This document shows, piece by piece, positions 35,358 through 44,113 of a stretch of DNA of 64,000 bases. Position 1 is the stretch's first letter, and each line of letters starts with the position of its first letter. This DNA comes from Paenibacillus sp. DCT19 (lineage in GTDB: Bacteria > Bacillota > Bacilli > Paenibacillales > Paenibacillaceae). Location: positions 209,501-273,500 of the forward strand of contig NZ_CP029639.1 of assembly GCF_003268635.1 (NCBI RefSeq), given 5' to 3'. A model generated the notes under the pieces. The model did no database searches. It saw nothing but the letters and a program-made list of their open reading frames with translations, and was not told where the DNA came from. The position numbers were made by a program, and so were the translations under genes.

Positions 35358-35426
35358 GTAGCGGGAGATAGATTGTACCATTCCATTGCAGAGCGATGGA
35401 GCTTGGGGGAGAGGACGTCTGAACGC

Positions 35427-36365
35427 GTGAGCAGATACATCATTAAAAGATTAGTTCAATTGGTAGCCGTATTGTTCGGCATTACCTTTCTGACTTTCCT
35501 GTTAACCTACTTGTCTCCAGGAGACCCAGCAAGGCTGATGCTGATGTCCACAGGGGTCACGCCAACCGACGAGTTGGTCAGACAGGTGCGCAGCCAGCTT
35601 GGGCTCGACCAGCCCTTTTGGATGCGTTATGGTACGTGGCTGGGTCATGTGCTCCAAGGCGACTTCGGTACTTCCTATAAGTATGATCGCCCTGTAGTGG
35701 ACATCTTGTTGTCTCGTCTACCAGCAACACTACGGCTAACAGGTAGCGCTATGCTTATCGTCATCGTGATCTCATTTCCACTGGGAATTCTCTCGGCAAT
35801 CTATCGGAATAAATGGCTGGATTATGCGATTCGTTTATTCTCTTTTGCTGGGTTGTCGATGCCAAGCTTCTGGCTGGGAATGTTACTCATGCTCATATTT
35901 GGCGTTCAACTGAAGCTGCTGCCAGTGATGGGGAGTACGGGATGGAACAGCCTGATCCTGCCTACCTGTACGCTGGCGGTTCCGCTGATTGCACAGTATA
36001 GCAGGCAGATTCGAGCAGTTATGCTGGATGAAATGTCTCAGGACTATGTGAGCGGAGCGAGATCCAGAGGTGTGAAGGAGAGACAGGTCATTATGCATCA
36101 TATTTTGCCAAACGCACTCCTGCCGATTGTTACCTTGATGGGGATGTCTACCGGGACATTATTAGGCGGTGCAGCGATTGTAGAGAGTCTGTTTGTGTGG
36201 CCAGGTGTAGGTCAGATGGCGGTGGATGCCATTTTCACACGGGATTACCCGTTGATTCAGGGTTACGTCATGTGGATGGCGACAATATATGTCACGCTCA
36301 ATCTGCTTGTTGATCTATGGACGCATCTGCGGGATCCTCGGATTCGACTGGAAGTGGATGTGTAG
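35427..36365 (+). CDS. Peptide/nickel-type ABC permease, NikB/DppB family
   Basis: I choose GTG 35427, because the family begins with M(R)xYIxKRL and here reads VSRYIIKRLVQLVAVLFGITF; the upstream frame runs into the terminator T-run. GGGGGAGAGG lies about 12 bases before it. The 312-residue permease has six helices and PGDPA after helix 1, plus the EAA-loop region ARSRGVKERQVIMHHILPNALLP. It is the first gene of five (two permeases, binding protein, two ATPases). Homologues import dipeptides, nickel, cobalt or metal-metallophore complexes. Control by a B12 riboswitch points to cobalt or a corrinoid precursor, but that is inference. Confidence 0.9.
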   Translation: MSRYIIKRLVQLVAVLFGITFLTFLLTYLSPGDPARLMLMSTGVTPTDELVRQVRSQLGLDQPFWMRYGTWLGHVLQGDFGTSYKYDRPVVDILLSRLPATLRLTGSAMLIVIVISFPLGILSAIYRNKWLDYAIRLFSFAGLSMPSFWLGMLLMLIFGVQLKLLPVMGSTGWNSLILPTCTLAVPLIAQYSRQIRAVMLDEMSQDYVSGARSRGVKERQVIMHHILPNALLPIVTLMGMSTGTLLGGAAIVESLFVWPGVGQMAVDAIFTRDYPLIQGYVMWMATIYVTLNLLVDLWTHLRDPRIRLEVDV

Positions 36366-37199
36366 ATGAGTGAAATGATGCAGGTATTCAAACAAAATCG
36401 TTGGTTTACATTGATCCTAGCCTTAACCGGATGCTGGGTAATTCTAGCGATAATCGCACCGATCCTGGCACCCCATGATCCACTGACAACCAACTTTGCC
36501 CATGTGCTTCAACCACCTAGCGCGGAGTATCCCTTGGGTACAGACCAGCTTGGGCGTTGTATTCTGTCACGTCTTCTGTATGGGGCGCGCACATCGTTAC
36601 TTCTCACCTTTATGATGACGGGTATTGTCTTTGCACTGGGTGTAACGATTGGTATTATATCGGGATTCGCTCGGGGTGTGACAGATACCGTATTAATGCG
36701 TTTAACAGATACGCTCATGGCTTTTCCAGGGTTAATCTTCGCTATTGCTGTAGTCGGCATGTTAGGGCCAGGATTATTCAACACGGTGGTAGCTCTGTCT
36801 GTGGTGTGGTGGGCGAAGTATGCACGTCTTGCCAGAGGTCTCGTCATTTCATTACAGCAAAAAGAGTATGTAGCCGCCGCCGCCTTCGGCGGTGCACGGT
36901 GGAGTCAGATCATCATCAGAACAATTCTACCCAACATGATCTCACCGCTGATCGTCATGGCGATGATGGATGTGGGCGGCATGATGTTATCGATCTCGGG
37001 TCTATCCTTCCTCGGACTTGGTGCACAGCCACCTGAACCGGAATGGGGAGCCATGCTGAATGAAGGCAGAAGGTATCTACAGACTGCACCATGGTTGTTA
37101 GTTTATCCGGGACTAGCGATATTTGGCACGGTTATGATCTTTAATTTATTGGGAGATAGCCTTCGAGATGTGCTTGATCCTAAGAAAGAAATCAAATAA
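36366..37199 (+). CDS. Peptide/nickel-type ABC permease, NikC/DppC family
   Basis: The 277-residue permease starts directly after the stop of the first permease gene, so translation is coupled. The N-terminal cytoplasmic stretch and helix 1 (WFTLILALTGCWVILAIIAP) are followed by APHDPLTTNFAHVLQPPS and the family motif YPLGTDQLGRCILSRLLYGAR. Five further helices and the EAA region AAAFGGARWSQIIIRTILPN contact the ATPases. It pairs with the NikB/DppB-type permease to form the membrane channel. GAGDSL-type ending LLGDSLRDVLDPK is typical of DppC proteins. Confidence 0.92.
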   Translation: MSEMMQVFKQNRWFTLILALTGCWVILAIIAPILAPHDPLTTNFAHVLQPPSAEYPLGTDQLGRCILSRLLYGARTSLLLTFMMTGIVFALGVTIGIISGFARGVTDTVLMRLTDTLMAFPGLIFAIAVVGMLGPGLFNTVVALSVVWWAKYARLARGLVISLQQKEYVAAAAFGGARWSQIIIRTILPNMISPLIVMAMMDVGGMMLSISGLSFLGLGAQPPEPEWGAMLNEGRRYLQTAPWLLVYPGLAIFGTVMIFNLLGDSLRDVLDPKKEIK

Positions 37200-37212
37200 C
37201 GGGGGAACGAAA

Positions 37213-38814
37213 ATGAACTTTATTCGCAGGAAGTCATTTATGCTTATGGCGTTATCGATTGTGATGTTATTTGTGCTTGCAGCATGTGGAAGTGCATCCC
37301 AAACAACCGACGGAACGGACAAGTCCGGACAATCAGCGCAATCTGAACAATCGGATCAGAGCCAACCGGGGAAGCCAACCCACTTGAACGTTGCGTTATT
37401 TTGGCTTGGTAGCAATCTTGATCCTGCAGAGGAATGGAATGGTTGGACACTTACGCGTGCAGCAATTGGGGAGACGCTGGTTCAGTTTGATGAAAATATG
37501 AAGCTGGTTCCCAAAATTGCAGATACGTGGGATCGGATTGATGAGAAGACATGGCATTTCCATATTCGTGACGGCGTAACGTTCCACAATGGCAATAAGG
37601 TGACAGCAGAGGCTGTGAAGACATCAATTGAACGCTCGCTGGAATTAAATGAACGGGGACAGTCCACGTTACCGATTGCTTCCATGACAGCGGAAGGACA
37701 AGACCTTACAATCAAGACGACGGAGCCTTACGCATCGCTGCTTGGAAATATTGCCGAACCACTGTTTGTTATCGTGGATACTACTGCGGATACATCCAAG
37801 TTTAGCAGTGAGCCTATCGCTACAGGGCCATTTATGGTGACATCCTATACCCCGGACCAAGAGATTCAGGTGAAAAAGTATGATGGATACTGGGGTGGTG
37901 CGGCTGATCTAGATACGATGACGTTAAAGTATATCAAGGACGATAGCACGCGTGCACTTGCCTTACAATCCAGTGAGATTGATGTGGCTAGTAACGTCGG
38001 TCGCAGTAATCTCGCGTTATTTCAAGATAAGAACCAATACACGATTGATGAGATCCCGAGTTTACGGACACAGTTTGTCTGGTTCAATCTGAAGAATCCT
38101 ACACTGAGTGATCCTGAAGTGCGCCGCGCCATTTCCTATGGTATTGATCGGGACATGTATGCGAACACACTTGTGGGAGGTCAGGGAGCCAAAGGGCCGT
38201 TTACGTCAGCTCTCCCATTTGGCTATGACCAAATCAGCGGATATAGCTACGAACCGGAGAAGGCTAAACAATTGCTCGATGAAGCGGGCTACAAAGATAC
38301 AGACGGTGATGGTATTCGGGAAAAGGATGGAGAGAGAATATCACTCCAGTTGATCCTCAACACGGCTTACGAATCGGATTCCATTGTAGCTGCTGCGATG
38401 CAGTCCCAATTGAAAGAGATTGGGATTCAGTTGGAGATGACCTCTTATGAAGACCTGACGGATCATCAGAAGAGTGGCAATTTCGATCTCGCCTTAACCA
38501 GTATTAATACGGGGATTACAGGAGATCCGCAATATATTCTCGATTTCTACTTCAAGACCGGAGCTGAGTGGAACGTAGGTGGGTATAGCAACAAGAAGCT
38601 GGATGGTGTGATTAATCAATTGCATTCGGAATTCGATGTGGAGAAAAGGTATGCTTTAGCGGCAGAGGCGCAACAGATGATTCTGGATGATGCGGCATAT
38701 CTGTTCGTGACCTATACTCCTATCAATATTGTTAGCAAAAGCACGGTTCAGGGGGCAACGATGTATCCAATCGACTTCTACTTACTTGATCGTAATATCA
38801 AGGTTAACCAATAA
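37213..38814 (+). CDS. Substrate-binding lipoprotein (SBP_bac_5, NikA/CntA-like)
   Basis: I start at ATG 37213 (GGGGGAACG before it), which gives a lipoprotein signal MNFIRRKSFMLMALSIVMLF ending in the lipobox LAAC, Cys near residue 24. A Ser/Gln/Asp-rich tether follows, then a family-5 extracellular binding domain (about 55-533): WTLTRAAIGETLVQFDENMK, KTWHFHIRDGVTFHNG, DPEVRRAISYGIDRD and DTDGDGIREKDG. Family 5 proteins bind peptides, nickel(-histidine) or metal-metallophores. The short, one-domain-I size is closer to NikA/CntA than to OppA. The gene sits between the permease and ATPase genes in one operon under B12 control and overlaps the next start (TAATG). Confidence 0.9.
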   Translation: MNFIRRKSFMLMALSIVMLFVLAACGSASQTTDGTDKSGQSAQSEQSDQSQPGKPTHLNVALFWLGSNLDPAEEWNGWTLTRAAIGETLVQFDENMKLVPKIADTWDRIDEKTWHFHIRDGVTFHNGNKVTAEAVKTSIERSLELNERGQSTLPIASMTAEGQDLTIKTTEPYASLLGNIAEPLFVIVDTTADTSKFSSEPIATGPFMVTSYTPDQEIQVKKYDGYWGGAADLDTMTLKYIKDDSTRALALQSSEIDVASNVGRSNLALFQDKNQYTIDEIPSLRTQFVWFNLKNPTLSDPEVRRAISYGIDRDMYANTLVGGQGAKGPFTSALPFGYDQISGYSYEPEKAKQLLDEAGYKDTDGDGIREKDGERISLQLILNTAYESDSIVAAAMQSQLKEIGIQLEMTSYEDLTDHQKSGNFDLALTSINTGITGDPQYILDFYFKTGAEWNVGGYSNKKLDGVINQLHSEFDVEKRYALAAEAQQMILDDAAYLFVTYTPINIVSKSTVQGATMYPIDFYLLDRNIKVNQ

Positions 38815-39605
38815 TGAAGCCGCTATTAGATATACGGAATCTTTCGGTGACGTATCAGAGCGGATCAGCCGCGCTGCGAGATCTTTCGTTTACGATGAAG
38901 CCCGGTGAGATCGTGGGCATTGTAGGGGAGAGCGGCAGTGGGAAGTCTACATTACTTCGTGCGATACTTGGTATGTTACCCGATGGAGGGCAATGTACGA
39001 GTGGAGAGGTTTTTTTTCAGGGAAGGTCGATATTAAGTTATTCTCCGGCAGAGTGGAGCCAGATTCGGGGCAAACGGATAGCGATTGTATTTCAGGCGAG
39101 CGGTTCGTATCTCAATCCGATTCGCAAAGTGGGAAGCCAATATATTGAGGCTATTCGTACCCATTTCAACATATCCAAGAAGACAGCCTACGACATGGCG
39201 CTGGACATGTTATCTGGGATGGGACTGCACGATCCACAGCAGATCATGAATGCATATCCCAACCAGCTCAGTGGTGGAATGAAGCAACGAACAGCTATTG
39301 CGATGGCGGTAACAATGGAGCCAGAACTACTTCTGACCGATGAACCCACCAGCGCATTGGATGTAACGACCCAGCTGGAAGTGCTGAAGCGACTGCATGA
39401 GCTGAGAGATCGAAAAGGAACAGGCATTATTATGGTAACGCATAATATAGCGGTTGCCGCCCATATGGCAGATCAGATCGGTGTAATGCAGCAGGGTGCA
39501 CTGGTTGAGTATGGAATGGCGGCTAATCTGATTACGAATCCACGGGAAGAGTATACTCGGCAGCTTCTACAAGCCGTACCCGAGCTTGATCTGGGAGGGC
39601 AGTGA
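38814..39605 (+). CDS. ABC transporter ATPase, NikD/DppD family
   Basis: The 263-residue ATPase has Walker A GESGSGKST, the signature LSGGMKQR, Walker B LLLTDEPTSALD and the switch His in MVTHN. It begins with LLDIRNLSVTYQSG, as NikD/DppD proteins do, and lacks the long cysteine-bearing C-terminal iron-sulfur extension of full-length DppD/OppD (it stops shortly after the oligopeptide-type tail PREEYTRQLLQAVPEL). It shares one base with the stop of the binding protein gene and precedes the second ATPase gene, with which it should form the heterodimer. Confidence 0.92.
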   Translation: MKPLLDIRNLSVTYQSGSAALRDLSFTMKPGEIVGIVGESGSGKSTLLRAILGMLPDGGQCTSGEVFFQGRSILSYSPAEWSQIRGKRIAIVFQASGSYLNPIRKVGSQYIEAIRTHFNISKKTAYDMALDMLSGMGLHDPQQIMNAYPNQLSGGMKQRTAIAMAVTMEPELLLTDEPTSALDVTTQLEVLKRLHELRDRKGTGIIMVTHNIAVAAHMADQIGVMQQGALVEYGMAANLITNPREEYTRQLLQAVPELDLGGQ

Positions 39606-39607
39606 AT

Positions 39608-40438
39608 ATGAGATGTGGCGTAACCCCGATACTGGAGCTGAAGGATCTGTGTAAGACGTATGAGTCGAAGGGGCAAAAGGTAGTGCATGCTCTACACTCG
39701 ATCAACTTAGATCTCTATCCAGGCGAGTGTCTAGGGATTGTTGGTGAGAGCGGTAGTGGCAAAAGCACCCTTGCCAAATGTGTCACACATCTGGAACGAG
39801 TAAGTTCAGGACAGATCAGGTATCATCAGCAGGATATTACCCGATTGAAGGGCGAAGCTCTGAGGCTACAGCGCAAGCAGATCCAGATGGTTTTTCAAGA
39901 GCCTTCAGCGATTTTTAACCCACGATTGAAGATTGGAGCCTTTATTAGCGAGCCACTGGTGAACTATGGCCTGTCTAAACGCCGACAGGCTGGCGAAGAA
40001 GCGATTCAACTGTTAGAACGCGTAGGGTTGCCAGCATCCGTTGCCAATAAATATCCCCATGAGCTGAGTGGTGGTGAGCAGCAGAGAGTTGTCATCGCCC
40101 GTGCCATGGGAGTTCAACCGGATATCATGATCTTTGACGAAGCAACTTCGGCGCTGGATGCTTCCATTCAGCAGCAAATTCTGCAGCTGCTCAGACAGCT
40201 TCGTTTGCAGACGAGTATTTCTACGATCTTTATCTCTCATGATCTAGCCGTGGTACAGCAGGTAAGTGACCGGATTGCGGTGATGCATCAAGGTGATGTG
40301 GTTGAAGTCGTGGAAAGTTCACAGTTGAATAATTCGGCTAATCATCCCTATACCCGTAGTCTAATGGCCTCAGTGCTGTCGGTAAGAGAGATCAAGGAGC
40401 AAATGCAGGTGGACACTCTTCAAGGCATTACGGGATAG
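39608..40438 (+). CDS. ABC transporter ATPase, NikE/DppF family
   Basis: I take ATG 39608, eight bases after GGGAGG, over the GTG two codons earlier that overlaps the previous stop. The 276-residue ATPase has Walker A GESGSGKST, Q-loop MVFQEPSAIFNPRLKIG, signature ELSGGEQQR, Walker B IMIFDEATSALD and switch FISHD. These match the DppF/NikE class. It closes the five-gene operon, and no extra gene of B12 biosynthesis is attached. A bidirectional terminator follows about 155 bases downstream. Confidence 0.92.
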   Translation: MRCGVTPILELKDLCKTYESKGQKVVHALHSINLDLYPGECLGIVGESGSGKSTLAKCVTHLERVSSGQIRYHQQDITRLKGEALRLQRKQIQMVFQEPSAIFNPRLKIGAFISEPLVNYGLSKRRQAGEEAIQLLERVGLPASVANKYPHELSGGEQQRVVIARAMGVQPDIMIFDEATSALDASIQQQILQLLRQLRLQTSISTIFISHDLAVVQQVSDRIAVMHQGDVVEVVESSQLNNSANHPYTRSLMASVLSVREIKEQMQVDTLQGITG

Positions 40439-40594
40439 AGGGGGATTGCGCTGTTGAGAGTTACGTAAAGTGAGCAAGGGTTGAGCCGATTAGATGAACT
40501 TGCGTTTGAACTGATATTGGCGAACTTACATCAGGTTAAAAGAGATAGAAGGCACATGAACAAAAAGAATACAAGAATACATTAACAGAAACAC

Positions 40595-40647
40595 AACAAA
40601 AGGGTTACCTTAAAGTCATGTGATGACGTCAGGGTAACCCTTTTGTT
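40595..40647. terminator. Bidirectional terminator
   Basis: A perfect 15-bp stem AACAAAAGGGTTACC with its complement (40595-40609, 40633-40647) has T-runs on both strands. It lies between the ABC operon (+) and the secreted protein gene (-). Confidence 0.88.
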
Positions 40648-40719
40648 ATTAACGTAGTTTTTTTTGAATAATACCTGTCGGTTTTTAAACTCAGCTCCTC
40701 TTGCTGGTGGTTACCGCAT

Positions 40720-43700
40720 TTAGTGAGGCACTTGGGCTTGGAAGTCATTCCGGCTGGATTGATCAGCGTGGTAAAAGACCACATCTCCATCCTTCACAGG
40801 TAACGATCTCCCGCGATCATCCAGTTGGTTCGTATTGAAACCTTCAAGTCGCAACTGATTCATGAGTGGTGCATGGATGTATTGCAGATGCGGTGCATCT
40901 GTATTGCCATCGCGTAACGTTTCCAGATTGAAATTAACGACGATATATCCATTTTTCAAAAATACGTCCGCCTTCTCATCAAGTACATTTTGCCTGGCTA
41001 GTGGCGTGAGATCCGTTCCCTTTGGCACAGCATACACATCGGCTGGCAAGCTATACTCACCGTACCACCGCTGAATGGCGGCATTGGCTCGGTCTACATT
41101 CACACTCGTGGGAATGTTGGTCTTAGGCCCGATAAGTGTACGGATGGAAGCGGGTAGAATCATCCAATCGTAGCGACCTACCCATGTTTTCTGGTGTGAG
41201 ATCTGGTCGACCAGTTGAACCATGTACTCTGCCAGCGTCGTTTGGTTGCGTTCCTGTGCCGTTAGTTCATAGGTGTAGCGGTAACGTGCTGTATCTCCAA
41301 GTTCTGTACCGGGTACATTGCGAAGTCGTGAGTTCAGCACGACGAAGCGTTTCTCCAAATCCTGCGGCGATCCGATCCGGATAAGACGTTCCTGTCCACG
41401 GTGGTAGTAGAGATCCACGGCCTGCCGTGTAGTGCCATCCTTACTCACAAAATCAAAAGTAGGGGTGATACGAACGCCATCGGTTGTGCCGAACATATTA
41501 CCTTTGGTTTTCAGGTCGAATTTGACATGATAACCTGTTTTCACCGCGATATTCCGAAATCCCTGTACAGGATGACTCCCCGGACGAATAGGCAGGACAA
41601 ATGGTGCTAAATTACCTCGCGGATCACCATCGATCCCGTTGGTACCTGTCCAGTAGCTGACGCCACTAGCTGCTGAACTTCCCATTTGTTTGCGAAATAC
41701 ATTTTCCCAGTTATAGTCCGAGATATCCGTCACATGAAAATCATACAACCGCCCAATGACTTCCACAGGTACCGTATCTGTAGCCACATGGTGAGCCAGA
41801 TTGGTGTTTGCATCCGGTTGGGTTGTAAACGTCGAGGGTGCATTTTCCGCGATATTGCGGAATTTCACTTGGTAATGTCCCTCATCGACCCATACGGGGA
41901 GGTAGAACTGGGTATCTAATTGGTTTACCGGGATATCTACCCACGTTTCTGCAGGGATGAACTGGCTTCGATCAGCATTGTAGACATCAAAGGGAAACTG
42001 AACCTGTTTGATCCGAAAATACTTAGCATAATCCCGGTTGCCATATCCCGGATAACTGGCTACGTCCAAGTGCTGTCCAGACGTTGGAATACGCACGATA
42101 AAGGGACGCTCTAAGATTAGCGCCGAACTGTTCGGGTCAGGTACCGTTTTCTGGTTGTGCGGCTGATCATCCGACACCCACGCGTAGTTGACGACAGGGG
42201 TATGTACCGTGACGGTGTTGATCCCCGGGATAGGTAATGTTTTGTTCGCCCCGCCGTTCACATTACCGGGAAGCAGATCGTAAAAGATCTCACCCGAACT
42301 CGTCGTATTTGCTTTGTTCAGCAGTGAACTGCTAATCATGTTATTTGGCTTATAGAGCACATCTCGACCAATCGGTGTTGGATCAGGAATGTTCGTTGGC
42401 GTAGGGCCGTCTTTGGTTGCTTCCACGTCGTCCATGACCTTAGTGTTGTTAAATTTGACGAGGTCATTATTGACCTTACTTTGAGGCGTGTTCGACTCGG
42501 CCATGCCTTTTAACAGTGCGGTATCATCCGGTACATCCGGTGGTGAGTTTAACCCGCCTGTTCGCTTCGGTGGTGTATACGAGATTGCCGCCGTTGGTGC
42601 GGGTTTGACATGACTTTCCACCGCTTCATCATTTCTGGACTCGAGTGTTGGCGGTGTGTAGCCCGAGGGCAGCATGGTGACCATTGTACCCGGAAGGGCA
42701 TAATTCTCCATCGTTGCTTTTGCGATTTTATAGACTTCCAGCTTGTTGATTTTCCAGTACGAATAATCTCGTGTGATTTGGAAGTTGTAAGGTTTGGTTA
42801 CGGTATCCCCTGTTTTTACGGGCGGTCCAGGTGAACAAGCGCCTTCTGGCGGGCAAACTTCTGGTCCAGGAATCGTCCATTCTCGCTCATAGGTGAGAGT
42901 GACACTACAATCGTACGTTGTCTTACCCGTCATCCGAGCCCAAGATTGGTCAAACAGGTAGTTGTCCGCAATCGCATTGGTATACAATGATTCAGAAGTC
43001 GGGATGCCTTTGAGCACGTCGAATCGCTCAGCGTCCCTGTTATCTGCCTTGATTGCTCCGCGAGCATTCGGATCGAGGTCACTCTTATTCATTGTGGTTC
43101 CCTGTGAAGGTGGACCGATATTAGGTGTACATGCACCACCACCGCCACCTTGCCCAGGATCTTCCGGCTCACCGGGTGCACTTTCTACACCAATATTTGT
43201 CGAGGTAGTTAGCTTAAAGTCATCCTTCTCCCACAACACGGTGATCTTTGTTGTTCCTTTAGATTCTGCCGTAACGAGTCCTGATGAGCTAACTGTTGCT
43301 ACAGCCGGATTAGAAGACGTCCATGTGATCTTCCCATTTCCAGAATTCACATTCGTTTCAGCGCCAAAGCCACCATCGCCTGTTTTGGTTTTGACTGTTG
43401 CATTTAATTGTTTTTGTTCTTTGATACCGAGTTGCCCACCGTTGGTCAGGTTAATTTCTTTAGTGATCTCGGCTAAGGCCTTCCAGTACAGATCTGTGTT
43501 GAAAATGTAATCTGCCGACCACTTGGGAGAATTATATTCCCTAGCAGCTGTAGGAAGGATTACTCCGCCTATTTTCATCGTGAATCTAGTATTTAAACCA
43601 TCAAACGAATCAACAGAAACAAGCTTTGGCATATTTTTATCCATCTCATAGTATTGGAAATCATCCATGTAATGAGGCTTTCGTGATGGGTTTGTCACCT

Positions 43701-44097
43701 CAGACAAACTATAATCCATCCCATTTTTATCGAAGTAGACAGTTGGTTTATATACCTCTTTGTCCAGACTCAGATTAATACATACAGTAGAGGAGGCTGG
43801 GAGATTTTTAGACGGATCGTTAGTTAATAAAGTATTATTACACTCTCCGTCAACACTCCATTTTAAATTGTCGATCTGGTAAATATAAATACCGATATTT
43901 GTCTTATTTAAACCCTCCACAGGAATAACCTTTTTCTGTGATTTTGCTGGGGTAACAGGCACCATATATTGAGATTCTATTGCAGGTTTTGTGGTACCTG
44001 GTCCGCCACCAGCTTTTACATAAGAAAGTGGTATCACTAGGGTATTGATAATCAGAATAGATAACAAAAATTTCTTGGCGAGAGACTTAGATCTCAA
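40720..44097 (-). CDS. Large secreted protein, BIG2 domain, DUF5704-like
   Basis: I place the start at TTG 44097, since GAGGGGAGTG lies just before it and a signal peptide follows at once (RSKSLAKKFLLSILIINTLV, cleavage near VKAGG); the frame opens upstream at 44133, inside the preceding gene. The mature protein of about 1095 residues contains a bacterial Ig-like BIG2 domain near residues 235-305 (ITWTSSNPAVATVSSSGLV). A Pro-rich linker follows, then a large C-terminal part with many Tyr-rich strands that resembles the DUF5704 proteins of Paenibacillus. No enzyme motif or membrane anchor is visible. It follows an SLH-domain gene by 16 bases in the same direction, so both probably form one surface complex. 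Confidence 0.75.
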   Translation of the reverse strand: MRSKSLAKKFLLSILIINTLVIPLSYVKAGGGPGTTKPAIESQYMVPVTPAKSQKKVIPVEGLNKTNIGIYIYQIDNLKWSVDGECNNTLLTNDPSKNLPASSTVCINLSLDKEVYKPTVYFDKNGMDYSLSEVTNPSRKPHYMDDFQYYEMDKNMPKLVSVDSFDGLNTRFTMKIGGVILPTAAREYNSPKWSADYIFNTDLYWKALAEITKEINLTNGGQLGIKEQKQLNATVKTKTGDGGFGAETNVNSGNGKITWTSSNPAVATVSSSGLVTAESKGTTKITVLWEKDDFKLTTSTNIGVESAPGEPEDPGQGGGGGACTPNIGPPSQGTTMNKSDLDPNARGAIKADNRDAERFDVLKGIPTSESLYTNAIADNYLFDQSWARMTGKTTYDCSVTLTYEREWTIPGPEVCPPEGACSPGPPVKTGDTVTKPYNFQITRDYSYWKINKLEVYKIAKATMENYALPGTMVTMLPSGYTPPTLESRNDEAVESHVKPAPTAAISYTPPKRTGGLNSPPDVPDDTALLKGMAESNTPQSKVNNDLVKFNNTKVMDDVEATKDGPTPTNIPDPTPIGRDVLYKPNNMISSSLLNKANTTSSGEIFYDLLPGNVNGGANKTLPIPGINTVTVHTPVVNYAWVSDDQPHNQKTVPDPNSSALILERPFIVRIPTSGQHLDVASYPGYGNRDYAKYFRIKQVQFPFDVYNADRSQFIPAETWVDIPVNQLDTQFYLPVWVDEGHYQVKFRNIAENAPSTFTTQPDANTNLAHHVATDTVPVEVIGRLYDFHVTDISDYNWENVFRKQMGSSAASGVSYWTGTNGIDGDPRGNLAPFVLPIRPGSHPVQGFRNIAVKTGYHVKFDLKTKGNMFGTTDGVRITPTFDFVSKDGTTRQAVDLYYHRGQERLIRIGSPQDLEKRFVVLNSRLRNVPGTELGDTARYRYTYELTAQERNQTTLAEYMVQLVDQISHQKTWVGRYDWMILPASIRTLIGPKTNIPTSVNVDRANAAIQRWYGEYSLPADVYAVPKGTDLTPLARQNVLDEKADVFLKNGYIVVNFNLETLRDGNTDAPHLQYIHAPLMNQLRLEGFNTNQLDDRGRSLPVKDGDVVFYHADQSSRNDFQAQVPH

Positions 44098-44113
44098 CCT
44101 CACTCCCCTCGTG

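Noticed and set aside
42962..43510. Plus-strand frame of 182 codons rich in Ser, Pro and Val
   Set aside because: It mirrors the BIG2 region of the large secreted protein on the other strand and has no start signal.
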